NCBI RefSeq assembly: GCF_016775155.1 | Contig: NZ_JAEUGD010000066.1 | Span: 1,028,833-1,092,832, forward strand | Reading direction: 5' to 3' | Length of the DNA: 64,000 nt | From: Fulvivirga marina | GTDB lineage: Bacteria; Bacteroidota; Bacteroidia; Cytophagales; Cyclobacteriaceae | Shown: positions 44,385-53,568 of the stretch, piece after piece | How the letters are laid out: each line of letters opens with the position of its first letter | Numbering within the stretch: the stretch's first letter is position 1 | Notes under the pieces: model-generated | Databases searched by the model: none | What the model saw: the letters and a program-made list of their open reading frames with translations, nothing else | Told to the model about the DNA's origin: nothing | Program-made: the position numbers and the translations under genes

Positions 44385-45284
44385 ATGGCGAAAAAAGATT
44401 TGAAGAGAAGAAACGCATTGGGCAGAGGACTTGGCGCTTTATTAGAAGATTCCCCTGCAAAAGGTCAATCTGAGGAGCAAAAAGAATACCCTTCAGCGGG
44501 TTCAATGAACTCAATTCCTCTTGATGAAATTGAGGTAAACCCGTTTCAGCCAAGAACACACTTTGACCAAGAGGCCCTGCAAGAGCTATCAGAATCCATT
44601 AAGATTCAAGGAATTATCCAGCCCATTACTGTAAGGAAACTATCCAAAAACAAGTATCAGCTTATATCAGGAGAACGAAGGTTTCAGGCCTCAAAGCTAG
44701 CAGGACTGGAAATGATACCCGCCTATGTAAGAACTGCTGATGACCAGCAAATGCTGGAAATGGCGTTGATAGAAAATATTCAGAGGGAAAACTTAAACTC
44801 CATTGAAATCGCTTTGAGTTACCAAAGGTTACTCACCGAATGTGATCTAAAACAAGAAGAATTAGGCGACAGGGTTGGAAAGAACAGGACTACAGTTAAT
44901 AACTACCTTCGATTACTAAAACTTCCACCAGACATTCAGGCTGCTCTTAGAGACAAAAAACTGTCTATGGGACATGCTCGGGCTCTAGTCAACATTGAAA
45001 ATATAGATACTCAACTAGATATTTTCAAAAAAGTAATAGAACATGATCTTTCTGTTCGAAAGGTAGAGGAATTGGTACGCCTGGCCATGGCTCCTCGTAA
45101 AGAAGGAAAAGAAGAAAAAGCTGCCCCTGAAGGTGGCAAGGAAATTGCTAACCTACAGACAAAATTGGCTTCCCATTTTGGCACGAGGGTACAGGTAAAG
45201 TCAAATGGCAAAAAAGGAGAAATTAAAATACCTTTTATTTCTGTTGAAGATCTCAACAGGATTCTTGAGATCCTGAATGTTTAA
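44385..45284 (+). CDS. parB: Chromosome partitioning protein ParB (Spo0J)
   Basis: 299 aa. RRNALGRGLGALLED is the ParA-interacting N-terminus, IQPITVRKLSKNKYQLISGERRFQASKLAG is the CTPase/ParB box, TTVNNYLRLLKLPPDIQ is the HTH, and the C-terminal 60 residues form the dimerisation domain. The ATG is preceded by AGGAGG (44375-44380), an unusually strong Shine-Dalgarno sequence for this phylum, with only 4 bases spacing. Confidence 0.97.
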   Translation: MAKKDLKRRNALGRGLGALLEDSPAKGQSEEQKEYPSAGSMNSIPLDEIEVNPFQPRTHFDQEALQELSESIKIQGIIQPITVRKLSKNKYQLISGERRFQASKLAGLEMIPAYVRTADDQQMLEMALIENIQRENLNSIEIALSYQRLLTECDLKQEELGDRVGKNRTTVNNYLRLLKLPPDIQAALRDKKLSMGHARALVNIENIDTQLDIFKKVIEHDLSVRKVEELVRLAMAPRKEGKEEKAAPEGGKEIANLQTKLASHFGTRVQVKSNGKKGEIKIPFISVEDLNRILEILNV

Positions 45285-45893
45285 ATGAAGAGTATTTACC
45301 TCATATTTGTAGCTGTTGCATTCAGCTACTCTCTGGCTATAGGGCAGATCACACCTCCGTCGGTAAATCCAGACACGGTAAAAAATACAGAGACAGAGGA
45401 AATCATTATAGAAAATAGTGCAAGTGTTGATGTAAAGGAGATTGAAACATATGCAGACCGATTTGTGCCCCGTAAGGCATCACTTTATGCAGCTATCCTT
45501 CCTGGTGCAGGTCAGGTCTATAACAAAAAGTACTGGAAGCTGCCTATCGTATATGGAGGGTTTGTAGCACTCGGTTTTACTGTAGACTTCTATAACGATC
45601 GATATAAACTACTAAGAAAAGAACTCTTTAAAACACTTAACGAATCTGGTTACTCATCTCCCTATGGAAATGAAAGCCAGTTACGCAACAACCTTGACAG
45701 TGAACGGAGAGACCGTGATTTCTACGTGATCATGATAGGTGTATTATATCTGCTTCAAATTGCTGATGCACATATTGATGCTCACTTGAAAGAATTTGAC
45801 TTGAACCCTAATTTACAAGTATCCCTTGAACCTGCGTTTAGCAACGAATCGTTTGGCTATAATGCTGGTCTTTCCTTAAAACTAAAATTCTAG
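45285..45893 (+). CDS. DUF5683 domain membrane/periplasmic protein
   Basis: 202 aa; its ATG directly follows the parB stop with no gap. Signal peptide MKSIYLIFVAVAFSYSLAIG, then ASLYAAILPGAGQVYNKKYWKLPIVYGGF, the glycine/aromatic block that defines DUF5683, with a second hydrophobic stretch FYVIMIGVLYLLQIADAH. Function unknown; the parAB-DUF5683-dapB-lepB order is common in this phylum, to my knowledge. Confidence 0.85.
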   Translation: MKSIYLIFVAVAFSYSLAIGQITPPSVNPDTVKNTETEEIIIENSASVDVKEIETYADRFVPRKASLYAAILPGAGQVYNKKYWKLPIVYGGFVALGFTVDFYNDRYKLLRKELFKTLNESGYSSPYGNESQLRNNLDSERRDRDFYVIMIGVLYLLQIADAHIDAHLKEFDLNPNLQVSLEPAFSNESFGYNAGLSLKLKF

Positions 45894-45894
45894 T

Positions 45895-46611
45895 ATGAAT
45901 ATACTACTACTCGGTTATGGCAAAATGGGCAGAGCCATAGAAGCTATTGCCACAGAACGCGGGCACAACATTGCTGGAAAAATCAATGAGAATAATCTAG
46001 ATGATATTAAAAAATTCAGTAGTACAAATGCAGATGTTGCCATTGAATTTAGTCAGCCCGATGCCGCCTTTGATAATATCAAATATTGCCTTGAAAACGG
46101 AATACCTGTTTTAAGTGGTACCACCGGATGGTTGGATAAACTCCAGGATATTGAAAGCCTTTGTCAACAAGCTAATGGTACATTCTTTTATGCTTCCAAT
46201 TACAGCATAGGTGTAAACCTATTTTTTAAGCTCAATGAACAGCTTGCCGAGCTAATGAAAAATTTTGGTGAGTATAATGTGGACATTGAAGAAATACACC
46301 ATACTGAGAAAAAAGATTCTCCAAGTGGTACTGCCATCACTCTGGCCGAAGGCATTCTTAAACATGCCTCTTCTAAAAAACAGTGGATTAACAAGCCTTA
46401 TGGTAGTAAAGAGGACCTTGTTATCAACTCAATAAGAGAAGATAAAGTCCCTGGTACGCATACTATCAAATATGGTTCGGCCGTAGACGACATAGAAATA
46501 AAACATACTGCTCACTCCAGAGAAGGTTTTGCTAAAGGTGCTGTAATGGTAGCAGAGTGGCTAAAAGACAAAAAAGGAGTTCTAAGTATGAACGACTTTC
46601 TTAAACTTTAA
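45895..46611 (+). CDS. dapB: 4-hydroxy-tetrahydrodipicolinate reductase
   Basis: 238 aa; reduces the dipicolinate precursor in the diaminopimelate/lysine pathway. The N-terminal NAD(P)-binding motif is NILLLGYGKMGRAIE; SGTTGWLDK and EEIHHTEKKDSPSGTA hold the catalytic His pair and substrate Lys. Shorter than the enteric enzyme but normal for Bacteroidota. One base separates it from the preceding gene. Confidence 0.96.
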   Translation: MNILLLGYGKMGRAIEAIATERGHNIAGKINENNLDDIKKFSSTNADVAIEFSQPDAAFDNIKYCLENGIPVLSGTTGWLDKLQDIESLCQQANGTFFYASNYSIGVNLFFKLNEQLAELMKNFGEYNVDIEEIHHTEKKDSPSGTAITLAEGILKHASSKKQWINKPYGSKEDLVINSIREDKVPGTHTIKYGSAVDDIEIKHTAHSREGFAKGAVMVAEWLKDKKGVLSMNDFLKL

Positions 46612-46685
46612 ATAAAAAATACTTTTCGTTGTAAGCTTTGACTTCGAAGTAATACTAATCAACTAGTGTTTCAAACATAAAAAAA

Positions 46686-47834
46686 ATGAACTGGAAATTC
46701 TGGAAAAAGAAAAAAGACGAAAAACCTAAGTCGAAAACCAGAGAATGGGTAGATGCCATTGTTTTCGCAGTCATTGCGGCCACCATCATCAGGTGGTTAT
46801 TAATGGAAGCATTTACTATTCCTACCCCTTCAATGGAAAAATCACTTTTAGTTGGTGATTTCCTATTTGTAAGTAAATTCCATTATGGTACCCGGACACC
46901 GGCCACACCTTTACAGGTACCATTGACTCACCAGAAAATATGGGGTACAAATATTCCATCATATGTGGATTGGGTTCAGTTACCACAATACAGGCTTCCA
47001 GGCATTTCTGAAGTTAAAAGAAATGACGTAGTGGTATTTAATGTGCCAGGTATAGAAGAAAACAACTTTGAAGAGCCCAACAGGAATAAGTGGATTGATT
47101 ACCCGGTTGACTTAAAGACCAATTACATTAAAAGGTGTGTAGGTATGCCAGGTGATATCCTGAAAATAGTTGATCGGCAGATTGAAATCAACGGGAAACC
47201 TCTGGATAACCCTGAAAAAATGCAATTTTCATATGTTGTTCTGTCTGAAACAAAATTAAGTGAAAGAGTGCTTGAAAATCTAAGCATATCAAAACCGGAG
47301 GCTATTGATATTAGAGAAAGTGGGGTTTATCAACTCTTTTATTTAACGGATGAAGAAGTTGCTCGCCTTAAAGAACAATCATTTATTAAGGAGATCAAAC
47401 CATACAAAACCTATGAAGAAGGAGAATGGGAACCTAGAATTTTCCCTAACGACAAAGAACTCTTCCCTTGGAATGCCGACTGGTATGGACCTCTGGAAAT
47501 ACCCAAAGAAGGACAAACGATAACTATCGATAAAAAGTCTTTGCTCACTTATGGTAAAATCATTACCCTTTACGACCATAATGATGACGCAAAAATTGTA
47601 GACAATAAGCTTCTGATAAATGGTAAAGAAGTGAATGAATACACTTTCAATCAGAACTATTACTTCATGATGGGTGACAATCGCCACAACTCTTTGGATT
47701 CAAGGTACTGGGGCTTTGTCCCAGAAGATCACATTGTCGGTAAGGGATTCTTTATCTGGCTATCTCTTGACCCTCAAGAAGGTCTGTTTGGTGGAAAAAT
47801 ACGCTGGAGAAGATTTTTCAACCTTATAGAGTAA
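46686..47834 (+). CDS. lepB: Signal peptidase I
   Basis: 382 aa, long for the family because of inserts in the periplasmic domain. A membrane anchor (AIVFAVIAATIIRWLLM) is followed by the nucleophile S49 in PTPSMEKSL; the general base is K149 in YIKRCVGMPGD, and MMGDNRHNSLDSRYWG is the C-terminal box. Residues ~170-270, between boxes, are typical of Bacteroidota signal peptidases. It removes signal peptides such as those of the secreted proteins in this window. Confidence 0.96.
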   Translation: MNWKFWKKKKDEKPKSKTREWVDAIVFAVIAATIIRWLLMEAFTIPTPSMEKSLLVGDFLFVSKFHYGTRTPATPLQVPLTHQKIWGTNIPSYVDWVQLPQYRLPGISEVKRNDVVVFNVPGIEENNFEEPNRNKWIDYPVDLKTNYIKRCVGMPGDILKIVDRQIEINGKPLDNPEKMQFSYVVLSETKLSERVLENLSISKPEAIDIRESGVYQLFYLTDEEVARLKEQSFIKEIKPYKTYEEGEWEPRIFPNDKELFPWNADWYGPLEIPKEGQTITIDKKSLLTYGKIITLYDHNDDAKIVDNKLLINGKEVNEYTFNQNYYFMMGDNRHNSLDSRYWGFVPEDHIVGKGFFIWLSLDPQEGLFGGKIRWRRFFNLIE

Positions 47835-47844
47835 GAACATTATT

Positions 47845-47882
47845 AAATATGATTTGGGACAGTGTTGTTCCAAATCATATTT
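47845..47882. terminator. Bidirectional terminator between lepB and ung
   Basis: A perfect 13-bp inverted repeat (AAATATGATTTGG / CCAAATCATATTT, 12-base loop) lies between the convergent lepB and ung genes. A/T at both ends makes it usable in either direction. Confidence 0.7.
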
Positions 47883-47894
47883 AACTCCCCCCTA

Positions 47895-48557
47895 TCACCA
47901 ATTTATTTCCGATTTACCAATCTTCTTCAAGTACTCGTTGGTCTTACTAAAGTGCTTATTGCCAAAGAATCCCCGATCCGCAGCAAAGGGGGACGGGTGT
48001 GCGGACTTGAGTACATAATGTTTCTTTTCATCGATAACAGCTCCTTTCTTTTGTGCATATGCACCCCACAAAAGAAAAACCAGACCTTCCTTTTCGTTAG
48101 AAAGTTTTTGAATAACTGCATCAGTAAATGCCTCCCACCCTTTATTCTGGTGAGAACCAGCCGTATTCGCCCTAACAGTCAATGTAGCATTAAGAAGTAA
48201 AACCCCCTGATCAGCCCACTTTTCTAAGTTTCCTGATTCAGGTATTTCTTTGCCAAGGTCACTCTTAATTTCTTTAAAAATATTGAGTAATGACGGAGGC
48301 TTTCTAACACCATCTCTCACCGAAAAACAAAGGCCATTGGCCTGCCCAGGCCCATGATATGGGTCTTGCCCTATTATAACCACCTTTACATCGTCAAAAT
48401 CACAATGCTCAAATGCATTAAATATTTCCTTCCCAGGAGGATAAACCGTATGGCTTTTATATTCACTTTTTACAAAATCTACCAAATTGTGGAAATAAGG
48501 CTTAGTAAACTCATTTTCAAGGTATTGTTTCCAGGAAGAAGCTATTTTTACATCCAT
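47895..48557 (-). CDS. ung: Uracil-DNA glycosylase
   Basis: 220 aa family 1 enzyme that removes uracil from DNA. GQDPYHGPGQANGLCFSV contains the catalytic Asp; LLLNATLTVRANTAGSH, VFLLWGAYAQKKG and SAHPSPFAADRGFFG (DNA-intercalation loop) complete the signature. Single gene, converging on lepB. Confidence 0.97.
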   Translation of the reverse strand: MDVKIASSWKQYLENEFTKPYFHNLVDFVKSEYKSHTVYPPGKEIFNAFEHCDFDDVKVVIIGQDPYHGPGQANGLCFSVRDGVRKPPSLLNIFKEIKSDLGKEIPESGNLEKWADQGVLLLNATLTVRANTAGSHQNKGWEAFTDAVIQKLSNEKEGLVFLLWGAYAQKKGAVIDEKKHYVLKSAHPSPFAADRGFFGNKHFSKTNEYLKKIGKSEINW

Positions 48558-48739
48558 ATTTTTTCAGTAACTTTTATTTGAGATTTAAATTTAAAACTTC
48601 TTATATTTCATATCCGTTTTTATAAAGGGAAATGAGGATAAACTTTTAAATAAGTTATAGATATGCACAGTACGGAAGAAAATTCACTTAAAATTTCATA
48701 CAGCAATAGGCAATCTATTTTTCTCACTACAATAATTAA

Positions 48740-49132
48740 ATGACTATGGTAACTGAAATAACTAAAGGCATCAAGGTAACTGTGGAAACAGAATATCAGC
48801 CGGCCTATTCAAGCCCGAGTCAGTATCATTATGTATTTACCTATAAGGTTACCATTGAAAATCAAAGTGAAAACACCATACAATTACTAAGACGACATTG
48901 GCACATACATGATGCAGGCTTTATTTCAAGAGAAGTGGAAGGTGAAGGTGTTGTAGGTCAACAGCCAATATTAGAACCGAGCCAATACCATCAATATGTC
49001 TCCGGATGCAACCTAAAATCAGGACTCGGCAAAATGCATGGCACCTATCTTATGGAAAGAATCGTTGATGGTCATAGGTTTGAAGTGACTATCCCTGAAT
49101 TTAACATGGTAGCCCCATTCAAATTAAACTAA
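48740..49132 (+). CDS. apaG: ApaG family protein
   Basis: 130 aa, a single fibronectin/Ig-like beta domain: VTVETEYQPAYSSPSQYHYVFTY, LLRRHWHIHDA, VVGQQPILEPSQYHQYVSGC and MHGTYLME match ApaG. The physiological role is unclear (linked to Co/Mg phenotypes and Ap4A in enterics). It precedes the methyltransferase by 1 base. Confidence 0.93.
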   Translation: MTMVTEITKGIKVTVETEYQPAYSSPSQYHYVFTYKVTIENQSENTIQLLRRHWHIHDAGFISREVEGEGVVGQQPILEPSQYHQYVSGCNLKSGLGKMHGTYLMERIVDGHRFEVTIPEFNMVAPFKLN

Positions 49133-49133
49133 A

Positions 49134-49919
49134 TTGTCAAAACTACACCAGCTTGCCAGCTACTTTAGGTATTGGTTAAATGCAGTAGATAAACACTCTT
49201 TGCAAGCTCCTTTCATTTATGAGTTGTATACCTCAGTTATCAAACCTAATATTCATAATGATCATTTCAAGGAGATTGAAAGCATACGAGATCAGTATAA
49301 AACAAGTGATCAGCGTATTCCTATAATTGACTTTGGTGCAGGCTCCAAAGTCTCCAATAATCATATAAGACAGGTCAAAGATATTGCATCTACAGGCCTT
49401 ACAAAAAAAAAATACTCTGAAGTATTATACCGGTTATGCAACTTTTCAGAGGCTAAAAATATCCTGGAACTTGGCACTTCATTGGGCGTAAATACTTTGT
49501 ATTTAGCCATGAGTTCGACTGAAAGCAGGGTTACAACTTTTGAAGGCTCTCCTGCCCTATGCGATGTAGCCAGGGATACATTCAGACAGTTTGGAGCAAA
49601 CAATATAAATATTATAGAGGGTAATATAGATGACAACCTACAACCGTTTGTAGATAGCTCCTCGCCCATAGATATCGCCTTCATAGATGCCAATCACCGC
49701 TACAAGCCAACATTATCCTACTTCAACACCATTCGTCAAAAAGCCCATGACCAGTCATGTTTCATCTTTGATGATATTCACTGGTCTAAAGAAATGGAAA
49801 AAGCTTGGCGTGAGATCCGTACACACTACAGTGTAAGTCTAAGCATAGACCTTTATCAAATGGGATTGGTTTTTTTTACTCCTGATTTAAGAAAACAACA
49901 TTACATGCTGCAGTTTTAA
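49134..49919 (+). CDS. Class I SAM-dependent methyltransferase
   Basis: 261 aa. Motif I ILELGTSLGVNTLYLA, motif II VTTFEGSP, IDIAFIDANHRYKPTLSYF and FIFDDIHWSKEMEKAW place it among O-methyltransferase-like enzymes (Methyltransf_24). The start is a TTG one base after the apaG stop; no in-frame ATG exists before the conserved part. The substrate is unknown. Confidence 0.85.
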   Translation: MSKLHQLASYFRYWLNAVDKHSLQAPFIYELYTSVIKPNIHNDHFKEIESIRDQYKTSDQRIPIIDFGAGSKVSNNHIRQVKDIASTGLTKKKYSEVLYRLCNFSEAKNILELGTSLGVNTLYLAMSSTESRVTTFEGSPALCDVARDTFRQFGANNINIIEGNIDDNLQPFVDSSSPIDIAFIDANHRYKPTLSYFNTIRQKAHDQSCFIFDDIHWSKEMEKAWREIRTHYSVSLSIDLYQMGLVFFTPDLRKQHYMLQF

Positions 49920-50772
49920 GTTCTTCTCTGGCAGATCAGCCATGGACGAGGATATAGTATTTTTTAAGTTTGATAATGGTTTGCTCAACCAGATTACTAA
50001 TAATAATTTTCAGTCTTTCACCCCAATATGATGACATTCAATGGTTAATGAAAAACTCCACCGATCTCAGCAAACACACACTCAAAGACTTATCATTAGA
50101 TCATTTCATTAGCAAAATAAGGCATGTATAAAACACACTGACTGATTCTATCATTAATTAATAAAGCCTTTAAGAAATATCCTACTTCTGTATATCTGTT
50201 TGAAGAGAAAGGTATAAGTATATAAAAAGTGGAATAGTAGAGACATGGATAGTGCAATTGTGCCGCTATTATATTTCACAAACTAATCAACCAGTGATAT
50301 TGTCAAATGTTTTGTGAAATAAGTATTCTTATAAGGGGTTCCCATATCACTCTTCAGAATTATGAGTAGAAAAAATAACTACTTTTAAGTTTTTACTCAG
50401 CATTATCTCCATAGGGTCTGAAGACTATCTGTTTTTTAGGCGTATTTAATCCAAAAGTACTATTGATAACAGGTCAGCATTATCTCTTAGCCTGGTAATC
50501 AGCTCCTCCCAGTCAGATACGAATCGAAGGATATGTTATCCTAACTTAAAGTGCCCCTCTCAAAAGTCTATCACAAGAATAATCCTCCGCAATAATTATT
50601 GAAGTTATTTTTAGCATATGTTTTTATTCAATTAGTATTTGTCTAACTTTTGAAAGCTTAGCGATGATTTACCCACTTTTTAGGCTAAGATACAAGTCCA
50701 CGTGAATGTATCCAGTACGCTACAATATCACAAGACTAATATCAGGATGTTTTATAAGTTTAATTATAAATA
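49920..50772. other. Long AT-rich intergenic region
   Basis: About 850 bases without a supportable gene. There are only very short frames (for example a 29-codon frame beginning at the ATG at 49942), no tRNA, no hairpin with a T-run and no recognisable transposase. It lies upstream of the CI/LexA-like repressor and may be a decayed insertion site; no direct evidence shows this. Confidence 0.4.
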
Positions 50773-51564
50773 ATGAAGAAAGGAACAAAATTTGAACCCA
50801 AAAGGATAACTATGTTAAGAGAATTACTACAGTTGTCTCAGGTAAAATTTGCAGAAAAAATAAGAATTTCTCAAGGAGCCCTTTCTCAGATAGAAAGTGG
50901 TAAATCTCAAATATCATTGGATACTTTGCGTAATTTAAGTAATGAACTTAATGTAAACTGTAACTGGGTAGTTAATGGTGTTGGTGAAATCTTTTATGAC
51001 GACACAAAACAACCCGACACGACTGATAAACAAAAAGTTTTCATTGATGTAAAAAAGGCCAATGACCTTTCACTCATCCCTTTGGTGCAAGAGGAAGCCC
51101 ACGCTGGATATATTGATGGGTTTGAAAGCCCCGAATACATCAAAACGCTAAAAGTTTACCAAATACCAGGGTTTGAAAATGGAAGTTACCGACTATTCGA
51201 AATTGATGGGGAGAGTATGATACCCACAATTTACCCGCGAGAGATAGTTATTTGTGAATTTATTGAGGATAAGGAATTGGTAGAAAATGGCACTTTATGT
51301 GTAGTAATTACAAAGGATGGGATAGTCGCGAAAAGAATTCACTACTATGAAAACGACAAAAAACTTCTAATCCTTAAAAGTGACAATAGCCATTTTAAAA
51401 CATATAGTCTAGAGAGTAATAAAATACTAGAGCTATGGAAAATCAAAGGAAAAATTACGTCAGTTTTTATTGAATCGGGATTGGTTGATGCCAAAAGAAT
51501 GGAAAAGCTTGAAAATGATCTTGAAATGCTAAAAAAAGAAGTAAGAATGCTTTCTGACAGGTAA
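50773..51564 (+). CDS. XRE-family repressor with S24 (LexA/CI-like) peptidase domain
   Basis: 263 aa. N-terminal helix-turn-helix (LLQLSQVKFAEKIRISQGAL, SQIESGKSQIS), a linker, then a self-cleaving-type C-terminal domain. A111-G112 in EEAHAGYIDG fits the Ala-Gly scissile bond, S148 in GESMIPTI the nucleophile and K187 in VAKRIH the general base. Ends with a short coiled coil (KLENDLEMLKKEV). Such proteins control prophages, mobile elements or stress genes; no phage genes adjoin it here, so its target is unknown. The ATG at 50773 follows an A/T-rich leader with no Shine-Dalgarno. Confidence 0.85.
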   Translation: MKKGTKFEPKRITMLRELLQLSQVKFAEKIRISQGALSQIESGKSQISLDTLRNLSNELNVNCNWVVNGVGEIFYDDTKQPDTTDKQKVFIDVKKANDLSLIPLVQEEAHAGYIDGFESPEYIKTLKVYQIPGFENGSYRLFEIDGESMIPTIYPREIVICEFIEDKELVENGTLCVVITKDGIVAKRIHYYENDKKLLILKSDNSHFKTYSLESNKILELWKIKGKITSVFIESGLVDAKRMEKLENDLEMLKKEVRMLSDR

Positions 51565-51616
51565 GCACAAATACAGTGTTTGGCTAAAATGCCTCCAATG
51601 AGACCGAATAAAAAAA

Positions 51617-52075
51617 CTACTTATTCGAAAAATACTGAGCAACTTGCCTCACTACGTAATTAATTATAATAACCAAAAAGGTAACCCCTACAGCAAGTAC
51701 ATACTGCTTTAACGCTGTACCAGCACCAATCCCACAACTGAATAATAGAGTAGCCGCAGTTGTAAGTCCTATAACACGCTCTTTATGCTCTGCTTTGATA
51801 ATAGTGCCTGCACCAATGAAACTCACTCCTACTACTATAGCTTGCAATACCCTAATAGGATCGGCTCTGATAATTTCGGATGGAATATGCTCATTAATAA
51901 ATTTGATTAATGGCACTACAATAGATACGATCAAGCAAGTGGCCCCTCCAACAATCATGTTAGTTCGCATGCCAGCCGGTTTATGAGCACTCTCCCTTTC
52001 AAATCCGACAACAGCGGTTAATACAGTAGCGATTAAAACATCTAATAAAATATACAGATCGTCCCTGAACTCCAT
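51617..52075 (-). CDS. MgtC/SapB family membrane protein
   Basis: 152 aa with four or five membrane segments. LIATVLTAVVGFERE, HKPAGMRTNMIVGGATCLI and VVGVSFIGAGTIIKA, GLTTAATLLFSCGIGAG are the conserved MgtC blocks. It lacks the C-terminal ACT-like domain of Salmonella MgtC, as do most environmental members. Role in Mg or membrane-potential homeostasis is possible but not proven for this group. Confidence 0.9.
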   Translation of the reverse strand: MEFRDDLYILLDVLIATVLTAVVGFERESAHKPAGMRTNMIVGGATCLIVSIVVPLIKFINEHIPSEIIRADPIRVLQAIVVGVSFIGAGTIIKAEHKERVIGLTTAATLLFSCGIGAGTALKQYVLAVGVTFLVIIINYVVRQVAQYFSNK

Positions 52076-52162
52076 AAATTATACATTATAAGTATGAATG
52101 GGCCATACATTAACCCTCAATAGCACTCAGTCTTAATAAGAACAAGTTAAGCACCTTATTTA

Positions 52163-53530
52163 TCATTTAATATAGACTGTTTTAATATTGACAAATTCTC
52201 TGATACCAAAAATGCCAAGTTCACGACCATAGCCACTCTCCTTAATGCCTCCAAAGGGCAAACGTGGATCAGACTTAACGAAGGAATTAACAAAACAACT
52301 ACCCGCTTCCAGCTCTTTTGCTGCAATTTGCTCTCCTTTATGCTTATCACGGGTGAAAATTGCAGCTCCTAATCCAAAACTTGTGTCATTAGCTATCCTT
52401 ATAGCATCTTGCTCGTCTTGTGCTTCAATGATGGCTGCAACCGGGCCAAACAATTCTTCATCGTATGCAGGAGTACCTGACCTTACATCCGTTAATACTG
52501 TAGCAGAGTAATAAGCTCCCTGCATATCAGGTACCTCTCCGCCCAAAAGGCACTTTGCACCTAAGTTAATACTTTGCTGAACCTGTTTGTGTAACTCATC
52601 TCTAAGGTCCTCTCTTGCCATCGGCCCCAAATCTGTCATATCGTTTGCTGGATCTCCTAACACTTTAGATCTCATCTGCTCAACCATCATTCTTTCGAAC
52701 TGTGCCTTCAGCTCTTTTACTACAATAAATCGCTTGGCAGCAATACAGCTTTGGCCTGCATTTATTAATCTGCTGGTAACACAAGTTTCTACAGTTGCCT
52801 CCAGATCAGCATCTTTTAAAATCACATAAGGATCACTGCCTCCAAGCTCCAGTACAGTCTTCTTTAGCATTTCTCCTGCCCTGGAGGCTACTGCCTTGCC
52901 TGCCGGAGTACTTCCCGTTAGCGTAACTGCCCTTATTTTTTCATGTCCGATAATATCATTGACCTTATCTGATCCTATCAACAGGGTAGTAAACAGGTTT
53001 TCAGGGAAACCAGCCCTTCTAAATATTTCTTCGATTGCATTGGCACACCCTGGTACATTAGAGGCATGCTTGAGCACTCCGGCATTACCAGCCATCAATG
53101 TTGGAGCAGCGAAACGTAGTACCTGCCAGAACGGAAAATTCCAAGGCATTACTGCAAGTACAACTCCAATAGGCTGATATGAAACATAACTTTTAGAAGC
53201 ATCCGTTTCAACGACCTTAGCTTCAAGAAACTTCTCAGCGTTATTGGCATAATATTCACATACCCAAGCGCACTTTTCTGCTTCTGCTATGCCCGACTTA
53301 GTCACCTTACCCATTTCCTCAGTCATAAGCTTTGCCCACTTGTTCTTTTCATCCTTTAATATTCGAGCCGCATTGTGCATGCATTCCGCACGTTCTTTAA
53401 AGGTGGTGCTTCTCCATCGCTTCCATGCCTCATTCGTTTTATCTACGGCTTTTAACGCTTCATCGGTTGACATTTCGTTGTAGTTTCTGATCTTCTTGCC
53501 TGTTGCCGGATTAATTACTTCACTACTCAT
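52163..53530 (-). CDS. NAD(P)-dependent succinate-semialdehyde dehydrogenase (aldehyde dehydrogenase family)
   Basis: 455 aa. VMPWNFPFWQVLRFAAPTL, VTLTGSTPAGKAV (cofactor), LELGGSDPYVIL (general-base Glu), NAGQSCIAAKRFIV (catalytic Cys) and PFGGIKESGYGRELG (C-terminal) are those of the short GabD/SSADH group that oxidises succinic semialdehyde to succinate. Other aldehydes are possible. No GABA aminotransferase is nearby. Confidence 0.9.
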   Translation of the reverse strand: MSSEVINPATGKKIRNYNEMSTDEALKAVDKTNEAWKRWRSTTFKERAECMHNAARILKDEKNKWAKLMTEEMGKVTKSGIAEAEKCAWVCEYYANNAEKFLEAKVVETDASKSYVSYQPIGVVLAVMPWNFPFWQVLRFAAPTLMAGNAGVLKHASNVPGCANAIEEIFRRAGFPENLFTTLLIGSDKVNDIIGHEKIRAVTLTGSTPAGKAVASRAGEMLKKTVLELGGSDPYVILKDADLEATVETCVTSRLINAGQSCIAAKRFIVVKELKAQFERMMVEQMRSKVLGDPANDMTDLGPMAREDLRDELHKQVQQSINLGAKCLLGGEVPDMQGAYYSATVLTDVRSGTPAYDEELFGPVAAIIEAQDEQDAIRIANDTSFGLGAAIFTRDKHKGEQIAAKELEAGSCFVNSFVKSDPRLPFGGIKESGYGRELGIFGIREFVNIKTVYIK

Positions 53531-53568
53531 TTTTCTTTTATTATTTCTTTAACAAATAGTCTTAAAAT

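Noticed and set aside
49472-49490. Sigma-54-like sequence TGGCACTTCATTGG
   Set aside because: It lies inside the methyltransferase coding region within motif I and deviates at the -12 GC.
49920-50772. Search for a transposase remnant or tRNA in the gene-free region
   Set aside because: No frame with recognisable motifs, no TTCGA-type T-arm and no terminal inverted repeats were found.
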